Positions 1 through 8,698 of a stretch of 64,000 nt of DNA are shown piece after piece. Every line of letters starts with the position of its first letter. Position 1 is the first letter of the stretch. Position numbers and translations under genes: made by a program. Location: positions 1 to 64,000 of the forward strand of contig JAXMBI010000007.1 in assembly GCA_046349955.1 (NCBI GenBank), in the 5' to 3' direction. The notes under the pieces are model-generated. The model made no database searches. It was not told the origin of the DNA and was given only the letters and a program-made list of their open reading frames with translations. This DNA is from JBGAPH01 sp046349955. Its GTDB lineage: Bacteria; Planctomycetota; Planctomycetia; Pirellulales; JBGAPH01.

Positions 1-1354
1 ACGCGCTGTCGAGCGGTTGGTTTTGGGCGGACAGCAGATCGTTGCCGAAGCCGCGCCAGCGATACAAACCCACCACGTTCAACTCGGGGAGCAGATAGTT
101 GCGCGAGGCCGTCATCTCGGCTTCCCGCTGCTTGATAATCCACCGCTGACGTCGCAGCTCGGGGCGGCGCACCAGCGTTTCCTGCAACGATGTCGACCAA
201 TCGAAATCGACCCGGCATTCGAGCGGTTCGTCGCGGGGCCGCAGCAGCCGCCCATCTTCGGCAGGCAAACCGAGCAGCATGCGCAGGTGGCGCTCCGAGG
301 CCAGCACGCCGCTGGGCGGGCCGACGACGATGGGGATCCCGCGGGTCGCGTTGAGCGCGGCGTCTTGCGAGAGACCGACCAGGGCGTTGTCGACCAGAGC
401 CGTGAAGTAGAAATATTGCTCGCGGGCTCGCGCTTCGGCCTCGGCGTCGCTCCCTTCGGCGCCGGCGGCGGCCTTGTTGCGCACGGTCTGCCAGGTTTGC
501 AGCGCGTCGTCGCGGGCGGCGATGTTGGCGTCGAGGTCGCGGTAGGCGAAGTAGAGCGTCCAGTAGGAGCGCTCGACGTCCATCAGCAGCGTGCCAACCG
601 CCTCTTCGAAGTCGGCGAGCGCGACGTCGGTGCGCATCCGGGCGATGACCACGCCGTTGTAAAAGCCCATCGGAGAGTTCGGCCCGGCGATGCGGTTGTA
701 GGCGATGCCGCCCCCCCGCAGCAACGGATGCGTAAACTGGGCCTCGAAGTTGGTGTCGTACGAGCTCGGGAACAGGTTGAACGGCCTGTTGTTGGCGTCG
801 TAGGTCGTGTTGTTGCGGAAAGCGAACTGCGTGCCCGTGGCCGCCGTCTTGGCCACTTGAGCCTGGAACTCGCTCAGGTCCTGCTGCAGGAAGTTGGTGC
901 CGCCGCCGAGGATCGAGTTGTTGATCACCCGGTTGTTCTTGTTGAGCACCAGGCCCGCCGAAACCTGCGCGTCGAAGGCGCTGAGCGCGGCCTGCTGCCC
1001 GAAGATCGGGTTGCTTTCGCTGAGCGCGGCGTCGTAGACCGTGCGGACGTTTTGGGGTTGCTCCACGATCCGGCCGCCCGCCGAGCGCATCACGCGGCTA
1101 TTGGCCAGGGCGATGCGAATGGCCTCTTCCAGGGTGACGTCCCAGTACTCAGGCGGCCGGCCGTCGTCGATCCGCCGCGGCGGAGTGAAATACTCCGGAT
1201 GGGGATCGGTGTCGACCGCCGGTTCCTCGAGCGACGTCGCCACGTCGCGGTAGTGCGCCAGGTCGCCATCCCCTCCGAAGTAGAAATCATGGCTGCTGCG
1301 GCAAGCGCACAGGGGAAGCAACAGCGCAGCTAGGAAGCTGGACAGCCAGCGCAT
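1..1354 (-). CDS. TolC-like outer-membrane efflux lipoprotein, 3' end missing
   Basis: This is the N-terminal ~451 residues of an outer-membrane efflux protein; the gene runs off the left edge. Reading the minus strand from the ATG gives a signal peptide ending in a lipobox-like LCAC, so it is probably a lipoprotein. It then shows the TolC pattern EYWDVTLEEAIRIALANSR, an RRPELRRQR segment and long helical stretches. It is clearly paralogous to the complete protein at 38383-40671: both carry YDPA/YDAA-(I/L)-(A/S)ESNP, FNRIAGP/YNRIAGP, AYWEL/SYWTL, ASERxLRxLLxLP and LYRWRGFG. The family forms trimeric periplasm-spanning channels. An in-frame ATG at 1447 would add 31 residues before the signal peptide, so the shorter start is preferred. 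The partner pump is not visible. Confidence 0.85.
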   Translation of the reverse strand, partial: MRWLSSFLAALLLPLCACRSSHDFYFGGDGDLAHYRDVATSLEEPAVDTDPHPEYFTPPRRIDDGRPPEYWDVTLEEAIRIALANSRVMRSAGGRIVEQPQNVRTVYDAALSESNPIFGQQAALSAFDAQVSAGLVLNKNNRVINNSILGGGTNFLQQDLSEFQAQVAKTAATGTQFAFRNNTTYDANNRPFNLFPSSYDTNFEAQFTHPLLRGGGIAYNRIAGPNSPMGFYNGVVIARMRTDVALADFEEAVGTLLMDVERSYWTLYFAYRDLDANIAARDDALQTWQTVRNKAAAGAEGSDAEAEARAREQYFYFTALVDNALVGLSQDAALNATRGIPIVVGPPSGVLASERHLRMLLGLPAEDGRLLRPRDEPLECRVDFDWSTSLQETLVRRPELRRQRWIIKQREAEMTASRNYLLPELNVVGLYRWRGFGNDLLSAQNQPLDSA

Positions 1355-1714
1355 CGCGCGGTCGGAAGCAACGCATCCGGGCTTGCCAGGCAAGGCAACG
1401 CTCGCAGCGGGAGTTTCTAGGTGGGTTTTCTTCGGTACGCCCAGCATGACCGCCAATCAAGTGCGAGGTCGTACCCTGCTCAAAGTCCGTACACACGGCT
1501 AGCATCGGGCAGGGGCGAACTGCGAATTCGGCATTCGTCGTTCTGTCGGCAGGGAGACCCTGACTGCCGGAGTTAGCCCAGTTTCGCCATGTGCCCGCGG
1601 AATGGCTGCGAAGCACGCAGAAGAAGGCGCTGCGGGTTGGCGCTGCAAAGTAGGCCGCGGCGTCTGAGAAAGGCGCGTCGGACGCGGAAGTCAGAGGCGC
1701 GGGCGTCCGCTGCG
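1355..1714. other. intergenic gap, no gene seen
   Basis: This is the gap between the start of the TolC-like gene and the end of the PEP-CTERM lectin gene, both on the minus strand. Open frames here are poor in composition and look like shadows. It should hold the promoter of the TolC-like gene, but I could not pick a convincing one. No clear terminator hairpin was seen. Confidence 0.4.
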
Positions 1715-2485
1715 CTAGCGTTTGCCGGTCCGCAGCAGCAGAGCCACGATTCCGCCCATCAACGCGAGCGCCAAGCCACTGGGCTCCGGCACGCTGCCGA
1801 CCATCGCACTGGGCGACGTGGCGAAGTTGTCCTTCACGATTGCGAAATCGGCCAGGTCGATTACGTCGTCGAAGTTGGCGTTTCCCTGAGCTGGTTGCGT
1901 GCCCGTGCCGAAGTTGGCCTTGAGCAGGCCAAAGTCGTTGAGATCGACGTGGCCGCTGGCGTTGAAATCGCCAAATCGCCAGCCGGGCAGGACATCCCAC
2001 TCGACGACCAAGCCCTGCATGGCCGACCCGCCGCCAGCGTCGTTCCAAAACGGCCCGCGCCCGGCGTCGGCGGTGCCCATGAAGTTCACCCGGTCTTCGC
2101 CGCCCCCCACGTTGTTCGGCTCCCCTTCCCGCCAGGCAGTGTAGGTAAAGGCCTCGCCGGTCACCCACTTCCAGCCGCCGTCGGGCTCGTTTGACAGCGG
2201 CGCCTGCAGGCCGCCGATCCACGGACCCACCTGAGTGCTTCCCGTGTCGATCCAATACTGAGGCGTGTCGACGAGATTGAAGGCGAAGATGTTCTCCGCG
2301 GCGTCGCCCACGGTGACCAGATAGCCCAGCGACCGCAGCGCCAAGTCGCTGGCTTGCTGCCAATTGCCCTCGCGCGGCACGGCCTCGTAGTAGTGGCCGT
2401 TCTCGGTCCAAAACACGGGCGCTGCAAGCGCAGGGCAAACCGCGAATGCGAGCACAGCGGTCAACAACGAGCGTTTCTTGGCCAT
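1715..2485 (-). CDS. PEP-CTERM protein with C-type-lectin-like fold and dockerin-like repeats
   Basis: Exported protein of 256 residues. A signal peptide (about 1-21, ending ALAAP) is followed by a C-type-lectin-like domain (about 25-165): the ENGHYYEAV start, the EGEPNN calcium/sugar-binding-type motif and a late WND. Next come two dockerin-like calcium loops (GDFNASGHVDLNDF and NANFDDVIDLADF, about 170-215). The C-terminus is a PEP-CTERM sorting signal: VPEPSGLALALMGG, a hydrophobic helix and a basic RTGKR tail. In this family the tail is processed by exosortase; no exosortase is encoded in the window. The start is well supported by AGGAGG five bases upstream of the ATG. Its likely role is surface carbohydrate binding; the ligand is unknown. 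Confidence 0.85.
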   Translation of the reverse strand: MAKKRSLLTAVLAFAVCPALAAPVFWTENGHYYEAVPREGNWQQASDLALRSLGYLVTVGDAAENIFAFNLVDTPQYWIDTGSTQVGPWIGGLQAPLSNEPDGGWKWVTGEAFTYTAWREGEPNNVGGGEDRVNFMGTADAGRGPFWNDAGGGSAMQGLVVEWDVLPGWRFGDFNASGHVDLNDFGLLKANFGTGTQPAQGNANFDDVIDLADFAIVKDNFATSPSAMVGSVPEPSGLALALMGGIVALLLRTGKR

Positions 2486-2636
2486 CGTGGCCTCCTGCCG
2501 CCTAAACGTACTAACGTGGCCTCTCGATCCAGCGGCCGCGGAGGGCTGGCGCGGCCTTCAAACCGCGTAAGCGCGCGAGTATTTATCGGCCATTCTGACT
2601 TGCAGGGAAAGGCAAACCCAGGTCATCATCGGCTCC

Positions 2637-3173
2637 ATGGACGACGCAGAATACCCAGCCTTCCTGGATCTTTTTCACGGGGCCGCCCCGTCCAAGAAAG
2701 GCTGGACGCTCGATCTGGGCGCTGGCCCGGGCCGGCCGATTTCCAGCAGCCCTCCGCGAGGCTGGCTGAGTTTTGACCTGCGTCGCCGCGCGCTGCGGCA
2801 GGCGGCGGAAAATGCGCAGGCAGAGGGCTGCGCCTTTCACCAAGGGGATGCCCACCGTTTGCCCTATCGCAACGACGCGTTCACGGCCGTGGTGAGCAAC
2901 GCGCTGTTGCACCATGTTCAGCGGCCCGAGCAGGTGTTGGCCGAAGCGGTGCGCGTGCTGGCGCCAGGCGGGCTACTGCTTTTCCGCGATTTGCTGCCGG
3001 GCGCCTCGCCGGGCTGCGCCGCAGCAGCGAAGGGGCCGTGCCGCCTGCCGAGCTTACGTGAGATCGTAGAACGGGTCGCCGAACTCGGCTTTCCCGCGAC
3101 GAGCGTCCGCCCGATGGGACGGCACTGGGTCTGGCTCGCCTACAAGCCGAAAAGCGACAAGCCGGCCGTCTAG
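2637..3173 (+). CDS. class I SAM-dependent methyltransferase
   Basis: 178-residue methyltransferase of the Methyltransf_11 type. Motif I is LDLGAGPGRPI (about residues 22-32), followed by an acidic strand end, the post-I segment GDAHRLPYRNDAF, motif II ALLHHVQRPEQVLAEAVRVL and the APGGLLLFRD strand. These features identify the SAM-binding fold but not the substrate. The gene converges on rplU: the two stop codons share the palindrome CTAG, so the genes overlap by four bases with no room for a terminator between them. The product is shorter than typical small-molecule methyltransferases (200-250 residues) and lacks a C-terminal substrate domain. Confidence 0.8.
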   Translation: MDDAEYPAFLDLFHGAAPSKKGWTLDLGAGPGRPISSSPPRGWLSFDLRRRALRQAAENAQAEGCAFHQGDAHRLPYRNDAFTAVVSNALLHHVQRPEQVLAEAVRVLAPGGLLLFRDLLPGASPGCAAAAKGPCRLPSLREIVERVAELGFPATSVRPMGRHWVWLAYKPKSDKPAV

Positions 3174-3484
3174 ACGCCGATCTTGTTGATCCGCACCACC
3201 GTGTGGATTTGGCGGTGTCCGGTGCGGCGGCGGGCGTTCTTCCGCTTGCTGAACCACTGAATCACAAGCTTGGGGCCCTGCTCCACGCCAATCACTTCCG
3301 CCGAGACGCTCGCGCCGGCGACGTTGGGCTGGCCGATTTGCAGGCCGGCGTCGTTGCGGATCGCCAGCACATCGCCGAACGTCAATTTGTCACCGGTCGA
3401 CAAATCCTGACGGTAGTCGATAGCCAGTTCCTGGCCTTCCTCGACTCGAAACTGACGTCCGCCGTCGGCGATGATCGCGTACAT
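3170..3484 (-). CDS. rplU: 50S ribosomal protein L21
   Basis: 104 residues, the usual L21 length. The family start (MYAIIADGGRQFRVEEGQ), the central LAIRNDAGLQIGQPNVAGA and the basic end with KRKNARRRTGHRQ are all present. L21 binds 23S rRNA domains near L20. Bacterial rplU is usually followed by rpmA (L27); here the downstream gene is a methyltransferase on the opposite strand and no L27 gene lies anywhere in the window. The ATG start is unambiguous. Confidence 0.97.
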   Translation of the reverse strand: MYAIIADGGRQFRVEEGQELAIDYRQDLSTGDKLTFGDVLAIRNDAGLQIGQPNVAGASVSAEVIGVEQGPKLVIQWFSKRKNARRRTGHRQIHTVVRINKIGV

Positions 3485-3671
3485 GCTGGCTCTCGTAATC
3501 CCAGGGCGCTAAGGCGTCGGAAAACGCCGGTCAAGCTTGAAAGCCTGGCATTTTAGCCCCAGGGGCGGCATGCTGTCGAGGGCTGTTCGGCCGAAAGTAG
3601 CCACACCAACGCAGAACGGCCAGCGAATTTTGCTGGCCGTTTGCGTGATTGAATCGGAGTCCGCGCGGCGC

Positions 3672-4337
3672 TTACCGGCGGCGGAAGCGGCGCCCAGCGG
3701 CGAACACGCCGAACACCCCCAGGGTTGCGAGCGCCAGCGTCGACGGCTCAGGCACCGGCACCGAGATCTGCAGCGTGTACTCGTCCCCCGCCTTGAGGAA
3801 GGTGCCGCCGATGCCGGGATTCGGGTTGCCCAGCGGAATGGAGTGATACCGGGCCACGCCGATCACGTAGAGGCCAGCCGTGGGAAACGTCACCTCGAGA
3901 TACGAGTCGGCGGTGCGGGTGCTCCCCAGGGCGCCCCAGGTGATGTCTGAATCGTTGTTGCTGCCGTAGAACGTGCCCGTCGGGGAGAAGGCCAGGATCT
4001 CGGTGTCGAGCGCGACGTTATTCGTCCACTTCGTGTGGTCGATATCGAAGATCACCGTGCTATTCGGCAGATGCGTGGTGAACGAATAGTAATCGAAGGA
4101 GCCGTCCCCCGTGGCATCGCCTTTGCCGAAGATCGTCACATGCGGGATCTTGGTCGAGGTGTTGGCCACCTTGTCGCCAATGTCGTCGCTGAAGTCGAGC
4201 GTGAAGAACGCGTCAACGTTCTGGGCGGTCGCCAGGGTGTTGTTTCCACCCGTTTCGTTGACGATGCCGGCCACGACCGGCGCCGCCGCGGCTAGCAGGA
4301 GCCCAAGGACGACGACACGAAGAATATTGCGGATCAT
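3672..4337 (-). CDS. PEP-CTERM protein with pre-peptidase C-terminal-like domain
   Basis: 221-residue exported protein. The start is placed at the ATG giving MIRNILRVVVLGLLLAAAAP, a standard signal peptide; an upstream in-frame start would add a basic non-signal stretch. The mature part has the pre-peptidase C-terminal (PPC-like) pattern: NTLATAQNVDAFF, then DGSFDYYSFTT and a late strand GLYVIGVARY. It ends with the sorting signal VPEPSTLALATLGVFGVFA followed by RRFRRR. PPC-like domains form small beta sandwiches often found on secreted proteins. The function is not known; it is probably surface-exposed or part of the extracellular matrix. Confidence 0.8.
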   Translation of the reverse strand: MIRNILRVVVLGLLLAAAAPVVAGIVNETGGNNTLATAQNVDAFFTLDFSDDIGDKVANTSTKIPHVTIFGKGDATGDGSFDYYSFTTHLPNSTVIFDIDHTKWTNNVALDTEILAFSPTGTFYGSNNDSDITWGALGSTRTADSYLEVTFPTAGLYVIGVARYHSIPLGNPNPGIGGTFLKAGDEYTLQISVPVPEPSTLALATLGVFGVFAAGRRFRRR

Positions 4338-4557
4338 GGTGGACAATCTCGGTTGAAAGCGCTGCGACGGCCCCAAACGCGGCGACTCGCCAGCTAGCTG
4401 ACTCGATTTGGGGCCCCCCACAGGCGGTGCCCTTCATCCCTAAATAACACGCCGCACTAGTTCTGTAAACGATCTAACTCTCCGAACCGCCAAGATTTTG
4501 CTCTCCGGTAAGGTTAAGCCGATCGTTACGCCCAATCTAGGTATTGCGGGGGGGATG

Positions 4558-7395
4558 TCAAGAGAAGTCCCCAGCAATCCGCAGCCCCCGAGGGAGGGTC
4601 TCTCCGAAGGCCTGGGCCTGCTCGTCCGCTTCGAGCGATCCGCCGGCCTCCACCAGACGAAGGTGGTGTGCGGGCGCTGCCACATCCGCAAGCCACTTGA
4701 GCGCGCTGCGCCGAGCCTCCCCCCCCAGGTCCCGGTAGCGGTCGCCGGTAAACCGGGCCACGAGCGCGATGCTCAACATAAGGACTGGCGTGACGGGCAG
4801 TTGCTGCAGCAGTGTGAGCCACGTCTCGGCCGTGCCCGCCGGGACGACGCTGTTGAGCGGGCCGTACAGCAGTTCGCGCGCGCCAAGCCGGCCCAACGCC
4901 CAGACCACGGCGTCGCGCAGGGCCCCAACCTCTTCGCGGGCAACACGTTCGAGGAGCCCCGTGCCCAGGTTCTGCTTCGTGGGAACGGGCAACAACTCGA
5001 GCGACCCCAGGAGCCGGATTAGCTCTGCGGTTTCGTGCGCGCTGACTCCCCCCCGTCCTTTGCTCGCCCCGCGCTTCCCAATCGACACGGCTGCCCCCGG
5101 CAGGAGGGGAGTCGCCAGCGACTGCTGCTGCCCGGCTGTCAGCCCGCCGCCGATCCGCCGCCAAAGGATCAGCCATTCGATCCGCGAGGCCCCGGTGGGA
5201 AACGCCAGCTTACTCGCCTGGAAGAGCCGCCACGTCTGGCCGACCCGCCAATCGTCGACTGCCAGGCCATACCCCGGCCGCAGGCAGTAGCCCAGCAATT
5301 GGAGCCAGCGGGCCTCATGCTGCGGGCTTTTGCGGCGGCCGGCCTCGTGCTCGAAGAGTGCCTCCCACAGCCCGCGGAGCAGGGTCGGCGGCCAATCCGC
5401 GCGTCGCTGGCCGGCGGCTTCCTCGAGCCGCTTCACGACCCCGTCGATCGGCGCCTTCGCGTCCTTGCCGAAGGTCTCTGCGACGACCACGCGTCCGGCG
5501 GCCAGCGCCGCTTCGTCAACGATGCCGCCGCGCTCGCCGGCGCCCGCGTGGGCCGCGCGGTCGGTTTGCGTGGTCGCCCGCACGTCGAACTGCAGTTTCC
5601 ACGACTTGGTCCCCCCCACCTCGCGACAGCCGAGGTCGAGCGTGCCGATTTCGGTGAGGCCGGCGAACAGCGTTACCGGCAGCGTCTCGGCGCCTGCCGA
5701 GCGGCGGCCCGCCTCGAGCACCGTGCGGATCGGCGGCAGCGGCGTGAGCTGCTCCGGGTCGAGCGGCACGGCGTCCCCCGCGCGATCGGTCAGCCGCGTG
5801 CTCGACACATACAGCGGGAACTCCACCGGCTCGCGGATCCGCAGTTGAAATTGCGGCCGCTCGAGCTCGATCCGCTGCCCCTCCTCGGCGCCGCCAGGGA
5901 CGAGGCACACTGCCTGGGCGTCCCCCTCGGTTTCCACGCCGATGTAGTAGCTCCGCGCCAAATTGGCGGCGATCTTCACGCCGATTCCGCGGCGCACCAG
6001 CCCGTAGTAAGCCGCGCCGTGCGCCACCGCCAAGTCGAGCCGTGGGTTACTGAGCACCACGGGGAGCCAACGCTGCGCCTGCCCCGCTGGCGTGAACCAA
6101 TCCCCCAGGACCGCCAGCAACCGCTCGCGCAACTGCGTCGACTCAAAGAGGCCGCCGTTGAACAGCACCAAATCCGGCCGGGCGGGGTCGTGGTCGGGCG
6201 CCGCTTCCGTCGGTTCGTCCCCCGCATGGCGATGGGTCGTCAAAAAGGCGGCGAGGTAGCGGCTGATCGCCGGGTCGGCCGCAAACGGCAAGCCGAATTC
6301 CTGCAAGCCCGCGCGGCGGATCTCCGGCTTGGCGTCGAGCGTCACTCGCGGCAGGAAGCCCTCGACGAGAACCTGCGCCGCTTCTTCGCGTGAGACCTCG
6401 GCCTGCAAGCCGCCCCCCACGAGCTTCGAGCCGCTTCCCGGCAGGCGCAGCGTATAGGTCTCCGGCGGATCGGGGCCGAGCAGGGTCTCCTTGAGTTTCC
6501 GGCAACTCCGCACGAGCACAGCCCACTGCCGGGGCGCGAGTTCCCCGCCTGCGGAGAGCCGCTGTTCCAAGTGATGCGCGAGCGCGAGGTCGAGATTGTC
6601 TCCCCCCAGAATCAGATGCGGACCGACCGCCACGCGGTGAAACTGCACGCGCCCGCCGGCCGCCGAGCGCACGCGAATGAGCGTGAAGTCCGACGTGCCG
6701 CCGCCGATGTCGCAGATCAAGATCTTCTGCCCCGGCTGCACTTGCCGATCCCACTGCTCGTTCTGCCGCTGGATCCAGGCATAAAAGGCCGCCTGCGGCT
6801 CTTCGAGCAACCACACTCGTGGCAGCCCTGCCTGCTTGGCCGCCCGCACGGTGAGTTCGCGGGCGACTTCGTCGAACGAGGCCGGCAGCGTGAGCACCAC
6901 GTCTTGCGTTTCGAGCGGGGCCTGCGGATGCCGGTGGTTCCAGGCTGCCCTCACGTGCGCGAGGATGCGGGCGCTGGCGTCGACCGGCGAGAGCCGCTCG
7001 GCGTCGGGCGCGCCGTGCCAGGGGAGCAGCGGCGCGGTGCGGTCGACCCCCGCGTGGCAAAGCCACGACTTGGCCGAGGCGATCAGCCGGCCCGGCGAAG
7101 CGGCGCCGTGGTCGCGGGCGAACACGCCGACGCAGTAATCGGGCGCAGACTTGTCCCAGGGCAGCCGCAGGGCGTCGGCCGGAAACTCGCCCGGCGCGGC
7201 CTGATAGTGGAACGAGGGAAGCGTGTCGCGCGCGTCGATTTCGCCGGGGGCCACGAGCTGCGGGACGAGAAAGGTCTCGACGCGCAGCTCAGGACGCGCG
7301 GTGTCGACAAAGCCGACTGCCGAGTTCGTGGTGCCGAGATCGATGCCAACGACAAACCGCGCCGGCTCGCCAGCGGCTTCCGTGCCAGTGCTCAT
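4558..7395 (-). CDS. large Hsp70-family protein (DnaK-like ATPase with C-terminal extension)
   Basis: 945-residue relative of DnaK. The N-terminus has the actin-like ATPase phosphate-1 motif VVGIDLGTTNSAVGFVD; later come ICDIGGGTSDFTLI (phosphate 2) and LILGGDNLDLALAHHLEQR. The adenosine-motif region lies around LVLFNGGLFES. A DnaK-like beta domain may follow (about 520-620). The C-terminal ~300 residues (ERGGIVDEAAL to the end) resemble the DUF3731 region found in long bacterial Hsp70 proteins, with W-rich helices such as WLQLLGYCLRPGYGL. The start is set at MSTGTEA; an upstream start at 7443 adds a non-conserved stretch. No dnaJ or grpE lies next to it, so it is probably a specialised ATPase rather than the housekeeping chaperone. 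Confidence 0.85.
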   Translation of the reverse strand: MSTGTEAAGEPARFVVGIDLGTTNSAVGFVDTARPELRVETFLVPQLVAPGEIDARDTLPSFHYQAAPGEFPADALRLPWDKSAPDYCVGVFARDHGAASPGRLIASAKSWLCHAGVDRTAPLLPWHGAPDAERLSPVDASARILAHVRAAWNHRHPQAPLETQDVVLTLPASFDEVARELTVRAAKQAGLPRVWLLEEPQAAFYAWIQRQNEQWDRQVQPGQKILICDIGGGTSDFTLIRVRSAAGGRVQFHRVAVGPHLILGGDNLDLALAHHLEQRLSAGGELAPRQWAVLVRSCRKLKETLLGPDPPETYTLRLPGSGSKLVGGGLQAEVSREEAAQVLVEGFLPRVTLDAKPEIRRAGLQEFGLPFAADPAISRYLAAFLTTHRHAGDEPTEAAPDHDPARPDLVLFNGGLFESTQLRERLLAVLGDWFTPAGQAQRWLPVVLSNPRLDLAVAHGAAYYGLVRRGIGVKIAANLARSYYIGVETEGDAQAVCLVPGGAEEGQRIELERPQFQLRIREPVEFPLYVSSTRLTDRAGDAVPLDPEQLTPLPPIRTVLEAGRRSAGAETLPVTLFAGLTEIGTLDLGCREVGGTKSWKLQFDVRATTQTDRAAHAGAGERGGIVDEAALAAGRVVVAETFGKDAKAPIDGVVKRLEEAAGQRRADWPPTLLRGLWEALFEHEAGRRKSPQHEARWLQLLGYCLRPGYGLAVDDWRVGQTWRLFQASKLAFPTGASRIEWLILWRRIGGGLTAGQQQSLATPLLPGAAVSIGKRGASKGRGGVSAHETAELIRLLGSLELLPVPTKQNLGTGLLERVAREEVGALRDAVVWALGRLGARELLYGPLNSVVPAGTAETWLTLLQQLPVTPVLMLSIALVARFTGDRYRDLGGEARRSALKWLADVAAPAHHLRLVEAGGSLEADEQAQAFGETLPRGLRIAGDFS

Positions 7396-7420
7396 GGGGC
7401 GGCGCAAAACCTCGAATGCG

Positions 7421-7443
7421 GTAGGGTGGGGCGCCAGCCCCAC
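7421..7443. repeat. short palindromic element with GTAGGGTGGG head
   Basis: GTAGGGTGGGGC is followed by a four-base loop and GCCCCAC, giving a perfect seven-base-pair stem. The same head sequence recurs at 16478 and 33754, so this is a dispersed REP-like family. Confidence 0.6.
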
Positions 7444-7471
7444 GCGGGAACACGTTGCCCAATCGCGGAGT

Positions 7472-8341
7472 CTACTCGATCCCCCGCGAGTACCGCACCG
7501 CGCACCACAGGCTGGCGACGCCGTCGCGCCAGGTGATCTTCTTCCCCTCGGCGTAGGTCCGCGGCCGATAGCGGATCGGCAACTCGTAGATCCGCACGTC
7601 GCGGAGGCTGGCCACTTTGGCCGTGATCTCGGGCTCGATGCCGAACCGCTGCTCGCGCAACGTCGGCGTGATCCGTCGCACCACGTCGCGACGAAAGACC
7701 TTGTAGCAGGTCTCGATGTCCGAGAGATGCCGGTTCGTGAACAGGTTCGAGACGAAGGTCACCGCCCGGTTGCCAAACACGTGCCAAAAGCCGTCGACGG
7801 CGCGGGTGGCGCTCTTGAAGCGGCTGCCGAAGACGACATCGGCCTCCCCTTCGACGATCGGCTGCAACAGCTTGCGGTACTCGGCCGGGTCGTACTCGAG
7901 GTCGGCGTCTTGAATGATGACCGCGTCGCCGCGGGCTCGCTCGAAGCCGGTTTTCACCGCGGCGCCTTTGCCGCGGTTTTGCGGATGGAGCACGATCTCG
8001 ATCCCCGGTTGGCCGCGCCAGCTTTCCAGCACGGCCCGCGTGCCGTCGGTGCTGCCGTCGTCGATGAGAATGATCTCGCAGGGAACGCCGGCGGCCTGCA
8101 CCTGGCGAACGACTTCGGCCACGGTGCGGATCTCGTTGAACACGGGGATCACCACCGAGAGCAGAAACCCCTCAGGCAGTCGATAGACGCCGATCCTCCG
8201 GCAGACCTCGCGGCCGAAGAGCCGCTCGGCCAGATCGACGCGTTCTCCCTCGCTCAGCCCATCGGCTGCGCGGAGCAAGGCCTCGCGCAGCTCGGCAGCC
8301 GCGGCCTGGTCGGCGGTTTGGGGGTCCAACACGTCGCTCAT
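7472..8341 (-). CDS. family 2 glycosyltransferase (dolichol-phosphate-mannose-synthase-like)
   Basis: 289 residues. After a ~60-residue helical N-terminus comes the GT-A fold: LSVVIPVFNEIRTVAEVV, IILIDDGSTDGTRAVLE, GKGAAVKTGFERA and IIQDADLEYDPAEY, where the DAD is the metal/nucleotide-sugar-binding DxD. FGSRFK and the C-terminal ELPIRYRPRTYAEGKKITW are typical of the DPM1/DPG-synthase branch that transfers a sugar to polyprenyl phosphate. There is no C-terminal membrane pair, so the enzyme is probably peripheral. It lies close downstream of a divergent region and just upstream of the Hsp70-like gene on the same strand (76 bp gap). Confidence 0.85.
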   Translation of the reverse strand: MSDVLDPQTADQAAAAELREALLRAADGLSEGERVDLAERLFGREVCRRIGVYRLPEGFLLSVVIPVFNEIRTVAEVVRQVQAAGVPCEIILIDDGSTDGTRAVLESWRGQPGIEIVLHPQNRGKGAAVKTGFERARGDAVIIQDADLEYDPAEYRKLLQPIVEGEADVVFGSRFKSATRAVDGFWHVFGNRAVTFVSNLFTNRHLSDIETCYKVFRRDVVRRITPTLREQRFGIEPEITAKVASLRDVRIYELPIRYRPRTYAEGKKITWRDGVASLWCAVRYSRGIE

Positions 8342-8447
8342 AATTGCCCTGGTCAGCCGCGGCGAGCCCGCAGTTCGGCGAAGCCGGTCACCACCCCCAT
8401 CATAGCCCGGCCGGGGAGGGGGATGCCAACGGCGGCCGGAAAGCGCG

Positions 8448-8572
8448 AAGTAGCCCGCTCTCTCCGCGAGCGGAATGCGCGACCAGCGCTATGCGGCGGT
8501 ACCCGAGAATACGGTGATTGCCGCACCGGCTTTCCGCACGCGGAGCGTGCGGGCTACGAGAGCGGGCTACTT
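8448..8572. repeat. REPIN-like inverted repeat in the GT2-rimO gap
   Basis: AAGTAGCCCGCTCT at the left (8448-8461) is matched by a perfect inverted AGAGCGGGCTACTT at the right (8559-8572). A nested palindrome (CCGCACGCGGAGCGTGCGG) sits beside the right arm. This fills the 356-bp gap between two divergent genes (8342-8698), where no other gene is visible. Confidence 0.65.
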
Positions 8573-8698
8573 TCGGTGATTCCCGCCGGCACTCGTTCGC
8601 CGGGGGGTGATCGGGTAGTATTAGAGGGAGTTCTCCCAACGCCGGGCCTGGAGAGGGGCTCGCGCAACGTTTTTCGGAACCAGGAAGCCCCCGCCGCC

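Noticed and set aside
17..1333. Long plus-strand open frame over the left edge
   Set aside because: Its residues are Arg/Val-rich with no recognisable pattern, and the minus strand encodes a clear TolC-like protein over the same bases.
7223..8698. N-terminal extension of the RimO frame (about 490 residues)
   Set aside because: The upstream part overlaps the Hsp70-like and glycosyltransferase genes on the other strand and lacks family features; RimO homology begins near 8740.
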